Part shown: positions 8,089-17,400 of the stretch, piece by piece | Position numbering within the stretch: position 1 is the stretch's first letter | How the letters are laid out: every line of letters begins with the position of its first letter | From: Chitinophagales bacterium | Lineage (GTDB): Bacteria; Bacteroidota; Bacteroidia; Chitinophagales; Saprospiraceae | Reading direction: 5' to 3' | Assembly (NCBI GenBank): GCA_013299105.1 | Contig: JAAFJY010000035.1 | Span: 1 to 64,000 of the forward strand | DNA length: 64,000 nt | Program-made: the position numbers and the translations under genes | The notes under the pieces: generated by a model | Seen by the model: only the letters and a program-made list of their open reading frames with translations | Databases searched by the model: none | What the model was told of the DNA's origin: nothing

Positions 8089-9756
8089 ATGAAAACCAAT
8101 ACCTTACTCGCCATACTGTATCTCCTGCTCCTCAAAGCACTCCCTGCACACGCCGACAATTACCCCAAGAACCTCAATATTGATGTACTTCATTACAAAT
8201 TTGAACTTGAACTTTCGGATGATACCAACCAAATCAGGGGCAAAACCAGCATCCGCATTTTTTTCAAAAAGGATGGCCTAGACAAGATCCGCCTCGACTT
8301 TGTGGATCAAACTGAAGCTTTGCAAAACAAAGGAATGGTCATTGATTCGGTTTATCATTTGGGCCAAAACCTGAGTTATACCCATACCAACCATGAATTG
8401 TGGATCAAGCTTGCTCAAGCTTCACAAGCCAATACCGAAGCCCAACTCATCATTGTCTATCACGGCATTCCCGCCGACGGCCTGCGCATAGGCCCCACCA
8501 AATATGGCGATCGCAGTTTTTTCAACGAAAACTGGCCGAACCGCGCCCGTCATTGGTTGCCCTGCATCGACCATCCTTATGAAAAAGCAACGAGTGAATT
8601 TGTAGTAGAAGCGCCCATCCAGTATCAAGTAGTCTCGAATGGCCTATTGATGGAGGAAACGACCCTGGATGCCCGAACCAAGCTGACCCATTGGAGACAA
8701 AATGTGCCCGTTTCATCCTGGCTGTATGTATTGGGGGTAGCAAAATTTGCAGTACAATATGTGGGCTGGTTTGAAGGAAAATCCATCCAAACCTGGGTTT
8801 ACATGCAGGATCGGGAAGCTGGGTTTTACGATTTTGCCGAGCCTACCAAACAGGTGTTGGGCTTCTTCAGCGATTACATTGGCCCTTACGTGTATGAGAA
8901 AATAGCCAACATCGAAACGCCCAGTGTGAAGGGAGGGATGGAAACTTCCTCGGCCATTTTTTACGGTGAAGAGTTGGTCGATGGCCAACGGAGTATCCGA
9001 TTGCGCAACGTGGTCATTCACGAATTAGCACACCAATGGTTTGGCAATGCGGTTACAGAATCAAGCTGGGATGACGCCTGGCTCAGTGAGGGCTTTGCTA
9101 CGTATTTCACCATGCTTTTCATTGAGCATGCCTATGGCCGAGAGGAATTTGTGCAGCAATTGCTGGGTGCAAGAAAAACGACTTATGCGGCCCTGGCCAA
9201 AGACCCAGGCTACAAAATTATTGACGATCGTTCGCCGGAAAAAACCTCGGTGACCAGTGGATTGACTTATCAAAAAGGGGCCTGGATTCTGCACATGCTG
9301 CGCAAAAAAATTGGCGACCATGCCTTCAATGTGGGCATTCGCGATTATTACCAACGCTTCATCAATGCCAACGCCACTACCACGGATTTTCGCCTGGCTA
9401 TGGAAAGGGCTTCCGGGCAAAACCTGCAGACCTTCTTCCAGCAATGGCTGTACCAGGGCGGCTACATCGCGCTGAAAGGCAGTTGGAAATACGATGAGGC
9501 CAACAAACTGGTCAAAATTTCCTTGCAACAAACCCAACCAGTGGCCTATCATTTTGATTGCAACATCGAAGTAGGCGTCTATAAAGCGGGAGAGTTGCTG
9601 CCCAGCATATCGGTTCATCCAATTTCATCTCGCAATTTTGAAATCAGTATTCCCGCAGCTACCAAACCGGAAAAAGTATTGCTTGATCCTCAAACCATTT
9701 TGTTAGCGAGCTGGGAATTTGAAGAAATGAAACCCTTAAGTACCAACAAAAAATGA
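8089..9756 (+). CDS. M1 family aminopeptidase (zinc metallopeptidase), exported
   Basis: A 555-residue enzyme with a signal peptide (LLAILYLLLLKALPAHA, residues 6-22). An N-terminal beta domain of the M1 family is followed by the exopeptidase motif in the form GGMETSS (about 283; the usual form is GAMEN) and the zinc site HELAHQWFGNAV (about 310-321), with the third ligand Glu in WLSEGFATYF (about 332). It lacks the long C-terminal helical domain of large M1 enzymes. It is predicted to trim peptides in the periplasm or outside the cell. Its stop codon overlaps the next gene's ATG (ATGA). Confidence 0.9.
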   Translation: MKTNTLLAILYLLLLKALPAHADNYPKNLNIDVLHYKFELELSDDTNQIRGKTSIRIFFKKDGLDKIRLDFVDQTEALQNKGMVIDSVYHLGQNLSYTHTNHELWIKLAQASQANTEAQLIIVYHGIPADGLRIGPTKYGDRSFFNENWPNRARHWLPCIDHPYEKATSEFVVEAPIQYQVVSNGLLMEETTLDARTKLTHWRQNVPVSSWLYVLGVAKFAVQYVGWFEGKSIQTWVYMQDREAGFYDFAEPTKQVLGFFSDYIGPYVYEKIANIETPSVKGGMETSSAIFYGEELVDGQRSIRLRNVVIHELAHQWFGNAVTESSWDDAWLSEGFATYFTMLFIEHAYGREEFVQQLLGARKTTYAALAKDPGYKIIDDRSPEKTSVTSGLTYQKGAWILHMLRKKIGDHAFNVGIRDYYQRFINANATTTDFRLAMERASGQNLQTFFQQWLYQGGYIALKGSWKYDEANKLVKISLQQTQPVAYHFDCNIEVGVYKAGELLPSISVHPISSRNFEISIPAATKPEKVLLDPQTILLASWEFEEMKPLSTNKK

Positions 9757-10604
9757 TTACACTCATCTGGATTTTTCTGGCCATTTTCACCATAGCCTTC
9801 AGTGCTGTTTTCATTCGAGACGTCTATCGGCACCAAAATGAACTGGAGAATAGCAGTTGGCTCAAAACGGGCTTGATTGGTTTTGTGGTGAATTTTTTTG
9901 ATGTTTTGGGCATTGGTGCCTTCGCTCCACAAACTGCTTTGTTGAAATTCAGCAAACAAACCGAAGATCGACTTTTACCCGGCACCATGAATGTGTCCAA
10001 CACCATTCCGGTTCTGATTCAGGCCCTGATTTTTATTACGGTGGTCAAAGTAGATGCGCTGACCCTCGTATTGATGTTGGTTTCCGCAGCGGCTGGTGCG
10101 GTATCAGGAGTTGGGGTGGTGGCAAAACTGCCCGAAAAAACGATCCGTCGTGTAATGGGTTGTGCGCTATTGGTGACCGCTGGTTTTATGTTGGCCCGCA
10201 ACATGGAGTGGATCCAGGGCGGTGGGGCTGCGATTGGTTTGTACGGCAGCAAATTGATCATTGGGGTGGCGGTCAATTTTATCCTCGGTGCGTTGATGAC
10301 CGTGGGGATAGGATTGTATGCACCCTGTATGGCCCTGGTATTTGCCCTGGGCATGTCGCCCCAGGTGGCTTTTCCGATTATGATGGGCTCGTGTGCATTT
10401 TTGATGCCACCTGCTTCTATTCGTTTCATTCTTGCAGGGGCGTACAACCGCAAGGCTGCGGTGGGCATGGCCATTCCAGGCATTATTGCAGTTCTCATTG
10501 CGGCCTTTATTGTAAAGTCACTACCACTTGACACCCTGCGCTGGGTAGTGATCGTGGTGATTTTGTATACAGCTGTGGTGATGCTGCGGGCTGGTTTCAA
10601 GTGA
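9753..10604 (+). CDS. TauE/SafE (sulfite-exporter) family permease
   Basis: A 283-residue inner-membrane protein with about eight hydrophobic segments arranged as two repeats. The FFDVLGIGAFAPQTALLKF segment (about residues 50-68) and GIGLYAPCMALVFALGMSP (about 187-205) are the duplicated TauE/SafE signature. Members export sulfite, sulfoacetate or other anions; the substrate here is unknown. The ATG overlaps the stop of the M1 peptidase gene by 4 bp, so translation is probably coupled, although a functional link is not obvious. Confidence 0.85.
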   Translation: MITLIWIFLAIFTIAFSAVFIRDVYRHQNELENSSWLKTGLIGFVVNFFDVLGIGAFAPQTALLKFSKQTEDRLLPGTMNVSNTIPVLIQALIFITVVKVDALTLVLMLVSAAAGAVSGVGVVAKLPEKTIRRVMGCALLVTAGFMLARNMEWIQGGGAAIGLYGSKLIIGVAVNFILGALMTVGIGLYAPCMALVFALGMSPQVAFPIMMGSCAFLMPPASIRFILAGAYNRKAAVGMAIPGIIAVLIAAFIVKSLPLDTLRWVVIVVILYTAVVMLRAGFK

Positions 10605-10657
10605 GGGCTACAGAATAAGTAAGGGCCGCAGAAAAAAAACTTGCAAAATTGGTGCTT

Positions 10658-10752
10658 TGCCCCGCTTCGCGGGATGGGAACACGGATGAAACAGATAAAA
10701 CTGATTTTCACTGATTTCCAGCATGATGTTGACCATGAAGTTGCCGCCACGG
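10658..10752 (+). repeat. Hairpin-headed dispersed repeat, copy 2
   Basis: Head hairpin CCCGC-TTC-GCGGG (about 10661-10673) is followed by GGGAACACGGATGAAACAGA, TTCACTGATTTCCAGCATGA and GACCATGAAGTTGCCG. It lies between convergent genes. Confidence 0.75.
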
Positions 10753-10806
10753 AGGTTTTAATCAAAAGTCAAAGATGTTTAACTTGTTTTAGCTAAAATA
10801 CTCAAT

Positions 10807-10840
10807 AACTCCCATTTCAGCTTTTGCCGAAATGGGAGTT
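10807..10840. terminator. Bidirectional hairpin between convergent genes
   Basis: AACTCCCATTTC (10807-10818) pairs perfectly with GAAATGGGAGTT (10829-10840) across a 10 nt loop. It lies just beyond the FecR-like gene's stop (10853, minus) and about 200 bp after the permease gene. No strong T-run follows on either side, so it is a stem-only terminator or transcript-stabilising hairpin. Confidence 0.55.
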
Positions 10841-10852
10841 GCTAGTCAGGCT

Positions 10853-11914
10853 TTAAGGCTGCTTAAATGCCAATTCTGCCATTGGTTTTGGTCCATTGCG
10901 CATCCAAAAGGCAGCGTGCATCAGTTGCACCAAGAGGTTATTCGGATTGCTGCTTTGTACCTCCCGATAGGTTTGAGCAGCATCCTCGTGCCATTCACCT
11001 TGTTCTAGGGCGATTGCCCGCATCAAGCCCTGCATGGCGGTGGGTACTTGTGGATAGGATTCCGCGTTTTCTGCCCTTTGTCGGGCTGCGGTTTGTGCCG
11101 CTGTGGTGCCAATTTCAAAGAGCATAGGGCTGGATTGAATTTCCCCAGTGCTGGTGCTGACGGTCCATTGGTATTGCTGTCCTTCCTTGAATTTAGCGGG
11201 ATCAAGCTCAACATTGAGCATGGTGTCTGCGGTTTCGGCCTGTTGGATCAGCTCACCTTTGCTGTTTTTGATTTCCAGTTTAAAACGCTGGGCTCCGCTG
11301 GGTTTCGACCATCTGAAAACTTTTGCACCTGGGCGGATTTTTCCAAAAGGAGCAATTCCATTGATGAGTTTGCCTTTACCTCCCCAGCCGTCGCCGCTGC
11401 CTTTTTTGCCAGTTACCGTACCCCAGCCGTCGCCGCTGCCTTTTTTACCAGTTACGGTACCCCAGCCGTCGCCGCTGCCTTTTTTGCCAGTTACCGTACC
11501 CCAGCCGTCGCCGCTGCCTTTTTTACCGGTTACAGTGCCCCAGGCATCCTTGGAGCCTTGGGAGTTGGCAGCCAGGTCCAATGCTGCATAAAGGTATTGG
11601 GTAAAACCACGTTCAAAATTGATTTTAACGCTGCCATTTGCTGGGAAAGCGGTACTCAGGCTAAGGCTGGTGGGGCCTTGTATCGTTTTGAATGCTCCAT
11701 CGGCAAAAAGGGTGGCGCTGCTTTTGGCTTTCAAACTTAGCGTACCCGCTGGTTTAAGGACTGCGCCAAGGCTTAACTTATTGCTGGAGTAACCCGGAGC
11801 CTTGTAGCTCATTTTTCCCTGGCTTGCCACCAGCACAATTGGGTTGTCGTCCTGGGCGAGCAAACCCAGGCCTCCAAGGGATAAAAACAATGCAAGAATG
11901 ATCAATCGGTGCAT
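10853..11914 (-). CDS. Exported FecR-like protein with 13-residue tandem repeats
   Basis: A 353-residue protein with a signal peptide (residues 1-20, LILALFLSLGGLGLLAQ). Residues ~25-110 resemble a FecR-type beta domain (VLVASQGKMSYKAPG, then LGAVLKPAGTLSLKAKSSAT and LFADGAFKTIQGP). A tandem KKGSGDGWGTVTG array (residues ~126-177) follows, then a fibronectin-like segment (FRWSKPSGAQRFKLEI ... QYQWTVSTSTGEI), then a short TPR-like tail (ALEQGEWHEDAAQTYREV). It is the third gene of an operon after the caspase and M48 genes (49 bp gap). Likely periplasmic or surface-located; the function is unknown. The glycine-rich array may be a flexible linker. Confidence 0.7.
   Translation of the reverse strand: MHRLIILALFLSLGGLGLLAQDDNPIVLVASQGKMSYKAPGYSSNKLSLGAVLKPAGTLSLKAKSSATLFADGAFKTIQGPTSLSLSTAFPANGSVKINFERGFTQYLYAALDLAANSQGSKDAWGTVTGKKGSGDGWGTVTGKKGSGDGWGTVTGKKGSGDGWGTVTGKKGSGDGWGGKGKLINGIAPFGKIRPGAKVFRWSKPSGAQRFKLEIKNSKGELIQQAETADTMLNVELDPAKFKEGQQYQWTVSTSTGEIQSSPMLFEIGTTAAQTAARQRAENAESYPQVPTAMQGLMRAIALEQGEWHEDAAQTYREVQSSNPNNLLVQLMHAAFWMRNGPKPMAELAFKQP
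11382..11537 (-). repeat. 39 bp tandem repeat inside the FecR-like gene
   Basis: Four near-identical 39 bp units start at 11382, 11421, 11460 and 11499 on the plus strand, each with CCCCAGCCGTCGCCGCTGCC followed by a T-run and GTTACxGT. A degenerate fifth unit follows at 11538. The units differ at only a few, mostly silent, positions, indicating recent or homogenised amplification. They encode KKGSGDGWGTVTG. Confidence 0.9.
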
Positions 11915-11963
11915 AAATATGAGTTTTGATAGATGTTTGTTAAGTCACTACGCTACCATCGTC

Positions 11964-13595
11964 CTAACGATAAGTAGCCCAACGCTCCACTTTTCCGTCC
12001 CTTCCAATGATGAAGAGGATGTCTTGGTAAACCATGATTTGCCCTCTTGGGGTTTCCACGCTACGAGTGGGTTCGCCATACACTTTCACGAGGCTGCTGC
12101 GGGGGTCTCCAAGGCCAATTTTTCGGGCAGTTTTCCCGGTATAACCCTGGCTGGTGAGGTGAAAAAGCACTTTTTGCTCATTGTTGAAAAGGTTGATGAA
12201 AACGTTGGAGGCTGTGCCGATACTTGGAGTCTGTAAAAACTCCATTTTGCTTTTGATCACAACCGTTTTTTTAGGGTCAGCGTGTAAATCAGCAGCTATT
12301 TCGTCGATGGTTTTGTTTTCGATTTTTTCAGGATCCAACCAAAGGTTTCCTGCTGGAATTTCTTTCAGCAAGGGTTGTTTTTGCAAAACCAGTAGGTTGA
12401 ATTTAGCCAGGGCACTACCTGCACTTTCTGCTTTTTTAAACAAGACTCGGGCTTTCTCTACCGCATTGCTGCGCGCTTCGATGATGCCCAGTAATACATT
12501 GATGTCTTGTTCCGTTTTGGGGTACTTGCCCGTTTTACTGGCTTGCATGGCTTCTACATTGGCATAAAACCTTGCGCGATTGAGGTCGCCCATCAGGGCA
12601 TAAACGGTGGCTTTGTTCAAGTAAGCGGGGGCGTAGTTGGGGTCGAGGCTGATGGCTGCATCAAAATGTAAAATTGCCTGCTGAAATTTCTCCTTGACCC
12701 TGCGATCGCCAGGAGCAAGCATCGCCGCCTTCTCCGCCGAGCTTTCCAAATCCATTTCGATGGGGTAGCGGTATTTTTGGGAACCCATCAAATCCATGGT
12801 TTCGAGGACCAGCGTAACGCCGAGGTTGTTGTAAATTTCCCGACTTTGATACGTTGTCAACAAGTAGCGGTAATAATCGTAGGCAAGGTTGTACTTGCCA
12901 ATGGCCGCCAGGAGATTGGCCATTTCAAAAACGTCAACCAGGTTCGATAAGCGCTCTGCCGTTCGCTGGCTCATGGTCTGGCGATCGTTTAAACTGGGGT
13001 AGCCGGGGATCTCGTTTTTCAAGCCATAAGCCCGGTACACGCCTTGGATGATCTCTGCGCCGCGTTTGAACACCCCGTAGCCTGCGGAATAAGCCAAAAA
13101 GCCACCCAGGTAATCGGCTTCGGTTTCGTTGGCGGCATCATCGGCCAGCTTATTTATTTCCATGGAGATTTTCAGGTCGCGGTTTTCATCCGCAAAACCA
13201 CGACGCCAGGCGTGTTTTTCGTAGTAGTGGGTCAGTTCGTGGGCCAACAAAAAAGCGATGGCAGCGTCGGCGTCAGCACCGAAGCTATTGCAAACCCCCA
13301 GGGCTTTTTCCTCTAGCACGATGTTCAATTGATCGTAGTCGATACCAGCCACCCTTTGTTCGTCAGCGACCAGGTTGAAACTGGGCACCGGGTAGCGGAA
13401 ATCTCCCCTGGCCTGTACCAAGCGGTTGTAGATGTTCAAAACGCGGCGGTATTGCGCGCTGTCGATTTTTTTTCCAAAAGCAGCCCTTGCTTCAGCCGGC
13501 TTGCTGATGAAGGACTGGGTTCGAAAACTGGGTTCTTGGGCGAGCAGGGCAAAGCTGCCCAAGCCCCAGAACAGGGTTATGATGGTGTTTCTCAT
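11964..13595 (-). CDS. M48-like zinc metallopeptidase with TPR repeats, exported
   Basis: A 543-residue protein with a signal peptide (residues 1-19, ending LLAQ). The zinc motif HELTH lies in AIAFLLAHELTHYYEKH (about residue 118), with a downstream Glu/Asp ligand region NETEADYLGGFLAYSAGYG (about 157), which fits gluzincins of the M48/Ste24-HtpX type. TPR-like helices (YNLAYDYYRYLLTTYQSREI; APAYLNKATVYALMGDLNRA) occupy ~230-430. The C-terminal ~110 residues contain FYQDIL-type beta segments similar to small envelope lipoprotein domains. It is the second gene of the caspase operon, 29 bp after that gene. It probably acts in the periplasm. Confidence 0.82.
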   Translation of the reverse strand: MRNTIITLFWGLGSFALLAQEPSFRTQSFISKPAEARAAFGKKIDSAQYRRVLNIYNRLVQARGDFRYPVPSFNLVADEQRVAGIDYDQLNIVLEEKALGVCNSFGADADAAIAFLLAHELTHYYEKHAWRRGFADENRDLKISMEINKLADDAANETEADYLGGFLAYSAGYGVFKRGAEIIQGVYRAYGLKNEIPGYPSLNDRQTMSQRTAERLSNLVDVFEMANLLAAIGKYNLAYDYYRYLLTTYQSREIYNNLGVTLVLETMDLMGSQKYRYPIEMDLESSAEKAAMLAPGDRRVKEKFQQAILHFDAAISLDPNYAPAYLNKATVYALMGDLNRARFYANVEAMQASKTGKYPKTEQDINVLLGIIEARSNAVEKARVLFKKAESAGSALAKFNLLVLQKQPLLKEIPAGNLWLDPEKIENKTIDEIAADLHADPKKTVVIKSKMEFLQTPSIGTASNVFINLFNNEQKVLFHLTSQGYTGKTARKIGLGDPRSSLVKVYGEPTRSVETPRGQIMVYQDILFIIGRDGKVERWATYR

Positions 13596-13624
13596 GGCTA
13601 GTTTAGCGTGTTTTTACTATGTTT

Positions 13625-16600
13625 TTACAATTTTACCAAGCTTGGCTTGATGGCGTCCAACAACTTTGCAGCCAGGGCTTTGATGTCCGCACCAGGGCCT
13701 TCCACCTGAAAAGTTTCGAGTTCTTTATCGGGATCATTTTGGTACAAATAAGCGGTAATCTTCACATTGTTACCAGTGACCACATACTCCCCATTGATGT
13801 AATACGACAAACCGACCGCCTTTTCAGTAGGGTAAAAGGCCAAAGGCAAAGCCGGATTGGCCAGCAGCGTTTCCAACTGCGCATTGAATTCTGTGTTGAA
13901 CTTGAGCGGGTCGCTGCGTTTTTCATTGGAAAAATTGGAACGCGTCACGATCTTTTTGGCCGTTGGTAATCTGATGGCGGTACCTGCTTTGATGATGCCG
14001 ATGCTGAAGTCTTCCATGCCGATCAGCTTGGGCTCCTGGGTTTTGTTGACAGCGGATGCGAGTTTGGGCACATCTTCCCTTACTTCCTGAAACAACTTCC
14101 CAACGTCGATGAAGTTATTTTTGTCCAATGCGGCCACTTTGGGCATGTTGTTCAAGAGACTGTAAGTGAGCAAGCCGTGACCAAAACGGGGGTCTTCATA
14201 GCTTTTTTTATCGGCGGAACTGCTCGCCAACACAAAAAAGCCAGCCCGATCTTTCATGCGCTCCAGGGCGCGGCGTTGGTCGCTGCTGAGGGTACTTCCC
14301 TTTGAGCCTTCGTCGAGTGCTTTTACGATTTCGCCGGAGTTGCAAGCATCCAGGATGAGGATGCGTTTGCGTGCTTTGACTCCTCGAATCCAAGCTTGGA
14401 GCGAGTCCTGGGCGATCGCTAACTTGCGGTTGGCGGGGTTGTCCAAATCAAAATTTTCGTTGTCAACGCTGAGGTAATAAAACTGGCTGCTGGGGCTGTT
14501 TTCTGGCCAGGCGGTGCCGTGCCCGGAGAAATAGACGAGCAGTACGTCTTTGGGCTCGGCTTTGGCCGCAAACTCTAACAAGGCATTGCGAATGGCAGTC
14601 CTGGTTGGAGGAGGGTTGCCTTTGGCGGTGGATAATAGTTTGATCTGCATGCGGTTGCCAAATAATCCACTGCCGGAGGCTTGCAACATATCGCGGTAAG
14701 CACTGGCATCAGTGTCTGGAAACTTCAAATCCAAGGTGGTGCCCTTGTAATCAGAAGTGCCGATCACCAGCGCATAAAGGGTGTTGGTGAGCCCTTGGTC
14801 GGTGCGGTCATTGAGCGAAATACTGGAGGGTTTGTCCTCGCCTTTTCCGCCAGGGGTGTAGCTCAATGGGTGTGGCGCACTGGGCAGCCAGGCTTCGGCA
14901 TTGTAACAAACCAGGGCAATTTGGTTCACTTCTCCGGCGATGAAATAACCCTTGAAACGGCTCAGGTCGATGACAAATTCTGATTTGCGGCCTGGATTGA
15001 CATCGGGGGCAATTTCAATGTCATCAAGGCGTAGGCTTACCGGGCCAATGCCTCCGCTGCGTGCTTGTAGTTTGACGCTGATTTGGTCGTCGAGCAGTTT
15101 TGCTTCAATCAGTTTGGGATAAAGTGCCAATTCCTGTGCATCCAAATCGTTGACTTTGCGCAGCGGTTCGCTGCCAAAACCCATTACTTTGGCCAATAAG
15201 CCAGGTTCATAATACCGCTCTTTCAATTGGTCCATGGCAATGACCTCCAACCCGGACACAAAATAGAGTTTATCCATCGCGCCCTCCGAGGCATCAAACA
15301 AACCATTGGGCGTGATGACCAACCAATCTTCGCTGCCTATGGCCATTAGGGTAGCCAATTCAAGGCCAGTTGCGGCGTTCCATATTTTGGCCGAATTGTC
15401 GTTGCTGCCCGACAGCAGGTATTTTCCCGAACTGGAAAAAGCAATGGACCGGATGGCGCTCAAGTGGCCCCGGTAGGACCTGATTTCCTGGCCTTTTAAA
15501 TTATATTGCTTCAGTTCGTTGGAGCTGAATCCGGCGAGGATTGATTTGCTATCGGGCGCAAAAGCAAGGCAGATGACCTGTGAAAAACTTCCTACTACCT
15601 GATCCGCAGAAACATGTAAAATTTCTTTGCCGGAATTGCGCTCGTACACGCTGAGGCCAAAATTTTCGTTACTGGCTACCAGTTGCCCATCGGGTGAAAA
15701 AACGGCAAAACTGGCCATTTTTCCATAGCTTCTTACCTTGGAAAAGTTTTCGGTATTGTACAAAACTGCTGGGAACCCCTGCCCAACGTAGGGTTGTTGG
15801 CGGGTTTCGGGACTATATTTTGCCGGTTCGGCGGTCCAATCATTGTTGGTGGCTACCAGGAACTGTTCGCCATCGGGTGAAAAGCACAAACTGTTGACGG
15901 TATTGGCGGGTAAGTTTTCACTCCAAATTTCTTCCCATACTTCTTCTCCTTCTTGCCAGAGCTGGATGCCGCCCGTAAAATTGCTGATCAAAAAATAATT
16001 GCCATCCGGGCTGTAGGCCACTGCTGTATGGCTACTGATCTCGGGCTTGGGTATGGTGATGTGCAAATCGTCATAGAGCTGGTACTGGTAGAGCGAGTCG
16101 CCATCCTGGGCAATCAACATGCTCGGATATTGCGGATTGAAAGCAACGGGGGTGTTGTAATCGGTTTGATTCAAAAAACCTTCACCTTCGCCCGTAAGCG
16201 CATCCCAAAGGCGAATGTGTTGGCCCTCACCGCCAGTCAGCAAGAACAGGGAATCTGGTGAAAAAGGCGAAAAACCCACGCTGCTCACCGGAGAGGCATC
16301 GTTGGCATACCTTTGCAAAAGTTCGCCTTGCAACGAATACCGCAGAACGCCTTTGCTGAGGGGAGCGATAAACAAGGATTGGTTGTCGGCTGCAAAAACC
16401 ACTTCGTTGGTGTAGTCGGCGTTGATTTTGCGCAGCAATTTGCCTTGCGCATCCCAGAGGTAAATTTTTTCTTCATCGCGGCCAGCGGTTGCCCAATATT
16501 TGCCGTCGGAACTGGCGGCAACACTGTTCACCGGGGTTTGATGGCCTTCCAGGCGTTTGAAAATTTTTGCAGTTTTCCAATCCCACAAGGCTGCAGTTTT

Positions 16601-17254
16601 ATCGGCAAGGCCAGCCAGCAAGCGCTGCCCATCGGGTGAGAAAGCAATGGAAAGCACTGGTTTGCTTTGCTGTGCATCCAATACATGCAGCAAATCACCT
16701 TGGGTGGAAAATACGTGAATTTTGCCCGCCTCATCACCCGCCGCCAGAAATTGACCGTCAGGGGAAAAAGCGACGGTATTGATCAATTCAGTCCCGCCTT
16801 TGAAAGTGCGTTCGGTTTCGCCCGTCAGGCGAAGCAATTGGAGGTTTCCTGCTTCACCACCTGCCAGGATGTACTGGTTGTCGGAGGAAAAGCAAGCGTT
16901 GTGAAAAGTGCGGCCTTTGAAAGAGCGTAATTTTTTACCTTGTTTGTCCCACAGGTGCATGGCCCAACTTCCACTTTCCAATGTCAGCAGGTATGCACCA
17001 TCCGCTGAGATTTCAAGGTCGATAAGGTCATTTTGGTGACCTTCGAGGACTTTTAGCAATTGCCCTTGGCTGGACCAGAGTAGAACGGTATTGTCTTGAT
17101 AACTTGCTCCGGACAGCAAGTAAAGCCCATCGGGTGATACCGCCAGAGCCCCCACTTGGGTTGCATGGCTCATCGGTGGAATCAACTGAGGCTTTTGGGC
17201 AGATACAATCAGGATTGATCCCAATAAAAATGCAATCAACAAGAGTTTTTTCAT
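13625..17254 (-). CDS. Exported WD40-propeller protein with C-terminal caspase (peptidase C14) domain
   Basis: A 1209-residue protein with a signal peptide (MKKLLLIAFLLGSILIVSAQ). Residues ~28-640 hold about a dozen WD40 repeats (VAFSPDGQFLAAGDEAGKIH; SIAFSSSGKYLLSGSNDNSA), enough for two propellers. A linker with IE-rich beta segments precedes the caspase domain (about 820-1060): start LYALVIGTSDYKG, catalytic His in LLVYFSGHGT (about 905), catalytic Cys in ILILDACNSGE (about 968). Both catalytic residues are present. Prokaryotic caspase-WD40 fusions are usually cytoplasmic; a signal peptide implies an exported protease. It heads the operon with the M48 and FecR-like genes. A MITE-like repeat ends 10 bp before its ATG. 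Confidence 0.88.
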   Translation of the reverse strand: MKKLLLIAFLLGSILIVSAQKPQLIPPMSHATQVGALAVSPDGLYLLSGASYQDNTVLLWSSQGQLLKVLEGHQNDLIDLEISADGAYLLTLESGSWAMHLWDKQGKKLRSFKGRTFHNACFSSDNQYILAGGEAGNLQLLRLTGETERTFKGGTELINTVAFSPDGQFLAAGDEAGKIHVFSTQGDLLHVLDAQQSKPVLSIAFSPDGQRLLAGLADKTAALWDWKTAKIFKRLEGHQTPVNSVAASSDGKYWATAGRDEEKIYLWDAQGKLLRKINADYTNEVVFAADNQSLFIAPLSKGVLRYSLQGELLQRYANDASPVSSVGFSPFSPDSLFLLTGGEGQHIRLWDALTGEGEGFLNQTDYNTPVAFNPQYPSMLIAQDGDSLYQYQLYDDLHITIPKPEISSHTAVAYSPDGNYFLISNFTGGIQLWQEGEEVWEEIWSENLPANTVNSLCFSPDGEQFLVATNNDWTAEPAKYSPETRQQPYVGQGFPAVLYNTENFSKVRSYGKMASFAVFSPDGQLVASNENFGLSVYERNSGKEILHVSADQVVGSFSQVICLAFAPDSKSILAGFSSNELKQYNLKGQEIRSYRGHLSAIRSIAFSSSGKYLLSGSNDNSAKIWNAATGLELATLMAIGSEDWLVITPNGLFDASEGAMDKLYFVSGLEVIAMDQLKERYYEPGLLAKVMGFGSEPLRKVNDLDAQELALYPKLIEAKLLDDQISVKLQARSGGIGPVSLRLDDIEIAPDVNPGRKSEFVIDLSRFKGYFIAGEVNQIALVCYNAEAWLPSAPHPLSYTPGGKGEDKPSSISLNDRTDQGLTNTLYALVIGTSDYKGTTLDLKFPDTDASAYRDMLQASGSGLFGNRMQIKLLSTAKGNPPPTRTAIRNALLEFAAKAEPKDVLLVYFSGHGTAWPENSPSSQFYYLSVDNENFDLDNPANRKLAIAQDSLQAWIRGVKARKRILILDACNSGEIVKALDEGSKGSTLSSDQRRALERMKDRAGFFVLASSSADKKSYEDPRFGHGLLTYSLLNNMPKVAALDKNNFIDVGKLFQEVREDVPKLASAVNKTQEPKLIGMEDFSIGIIKAGTAIRLPTAKKIVTRSNFSNEKRSDPLKFNTEFNAQLETLLANPALPLAFYPTEKAVGLSYYINGEYVVTGNNVKITAYLYQNDPDKELETFQVEGPGADIKALAAKLLDAIKPSLVKL

Positions 17255-17264
17255 AGTATGCTGA

Positions 17265-17400
17265 GTATTTGAGCTAAAATAAGGTGGACATATTTGCTTT
17301 TAAGGTTTAGCAAAAAAAGAACACAACTTCCTTTCATCCAGTTGCTTTTCTTTTTTCACTAAACCCAAATCCGTCCACCTTCTTTTTTTACGCTCCCTTA
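17265..17400 (+). repeat. MITE-like fold-back repeat, copy A
   Basis: It begins GTATTTGAGCTAAAATAAGG with TGGAC next, and ends with GTCCACCTTC and a T-run then ACGCTCCC. The outer AATAAGGTGGAC/GTCCACCTTATT-type arms and inner GGTTTAGCAAAAAAAGAA against TTCTTTTTTCACTAAACC arms give a nested inverted repeat. It is about 90% like copy B by eye, and matches copy C in reverse orientation. Confidence 0.75.

Noticed and set aside
11382-11537. 39 bp repeats as a possible CRISPR
   Set aside because: They are contiguous without spacers and encode a 13-residue peptide repeat.
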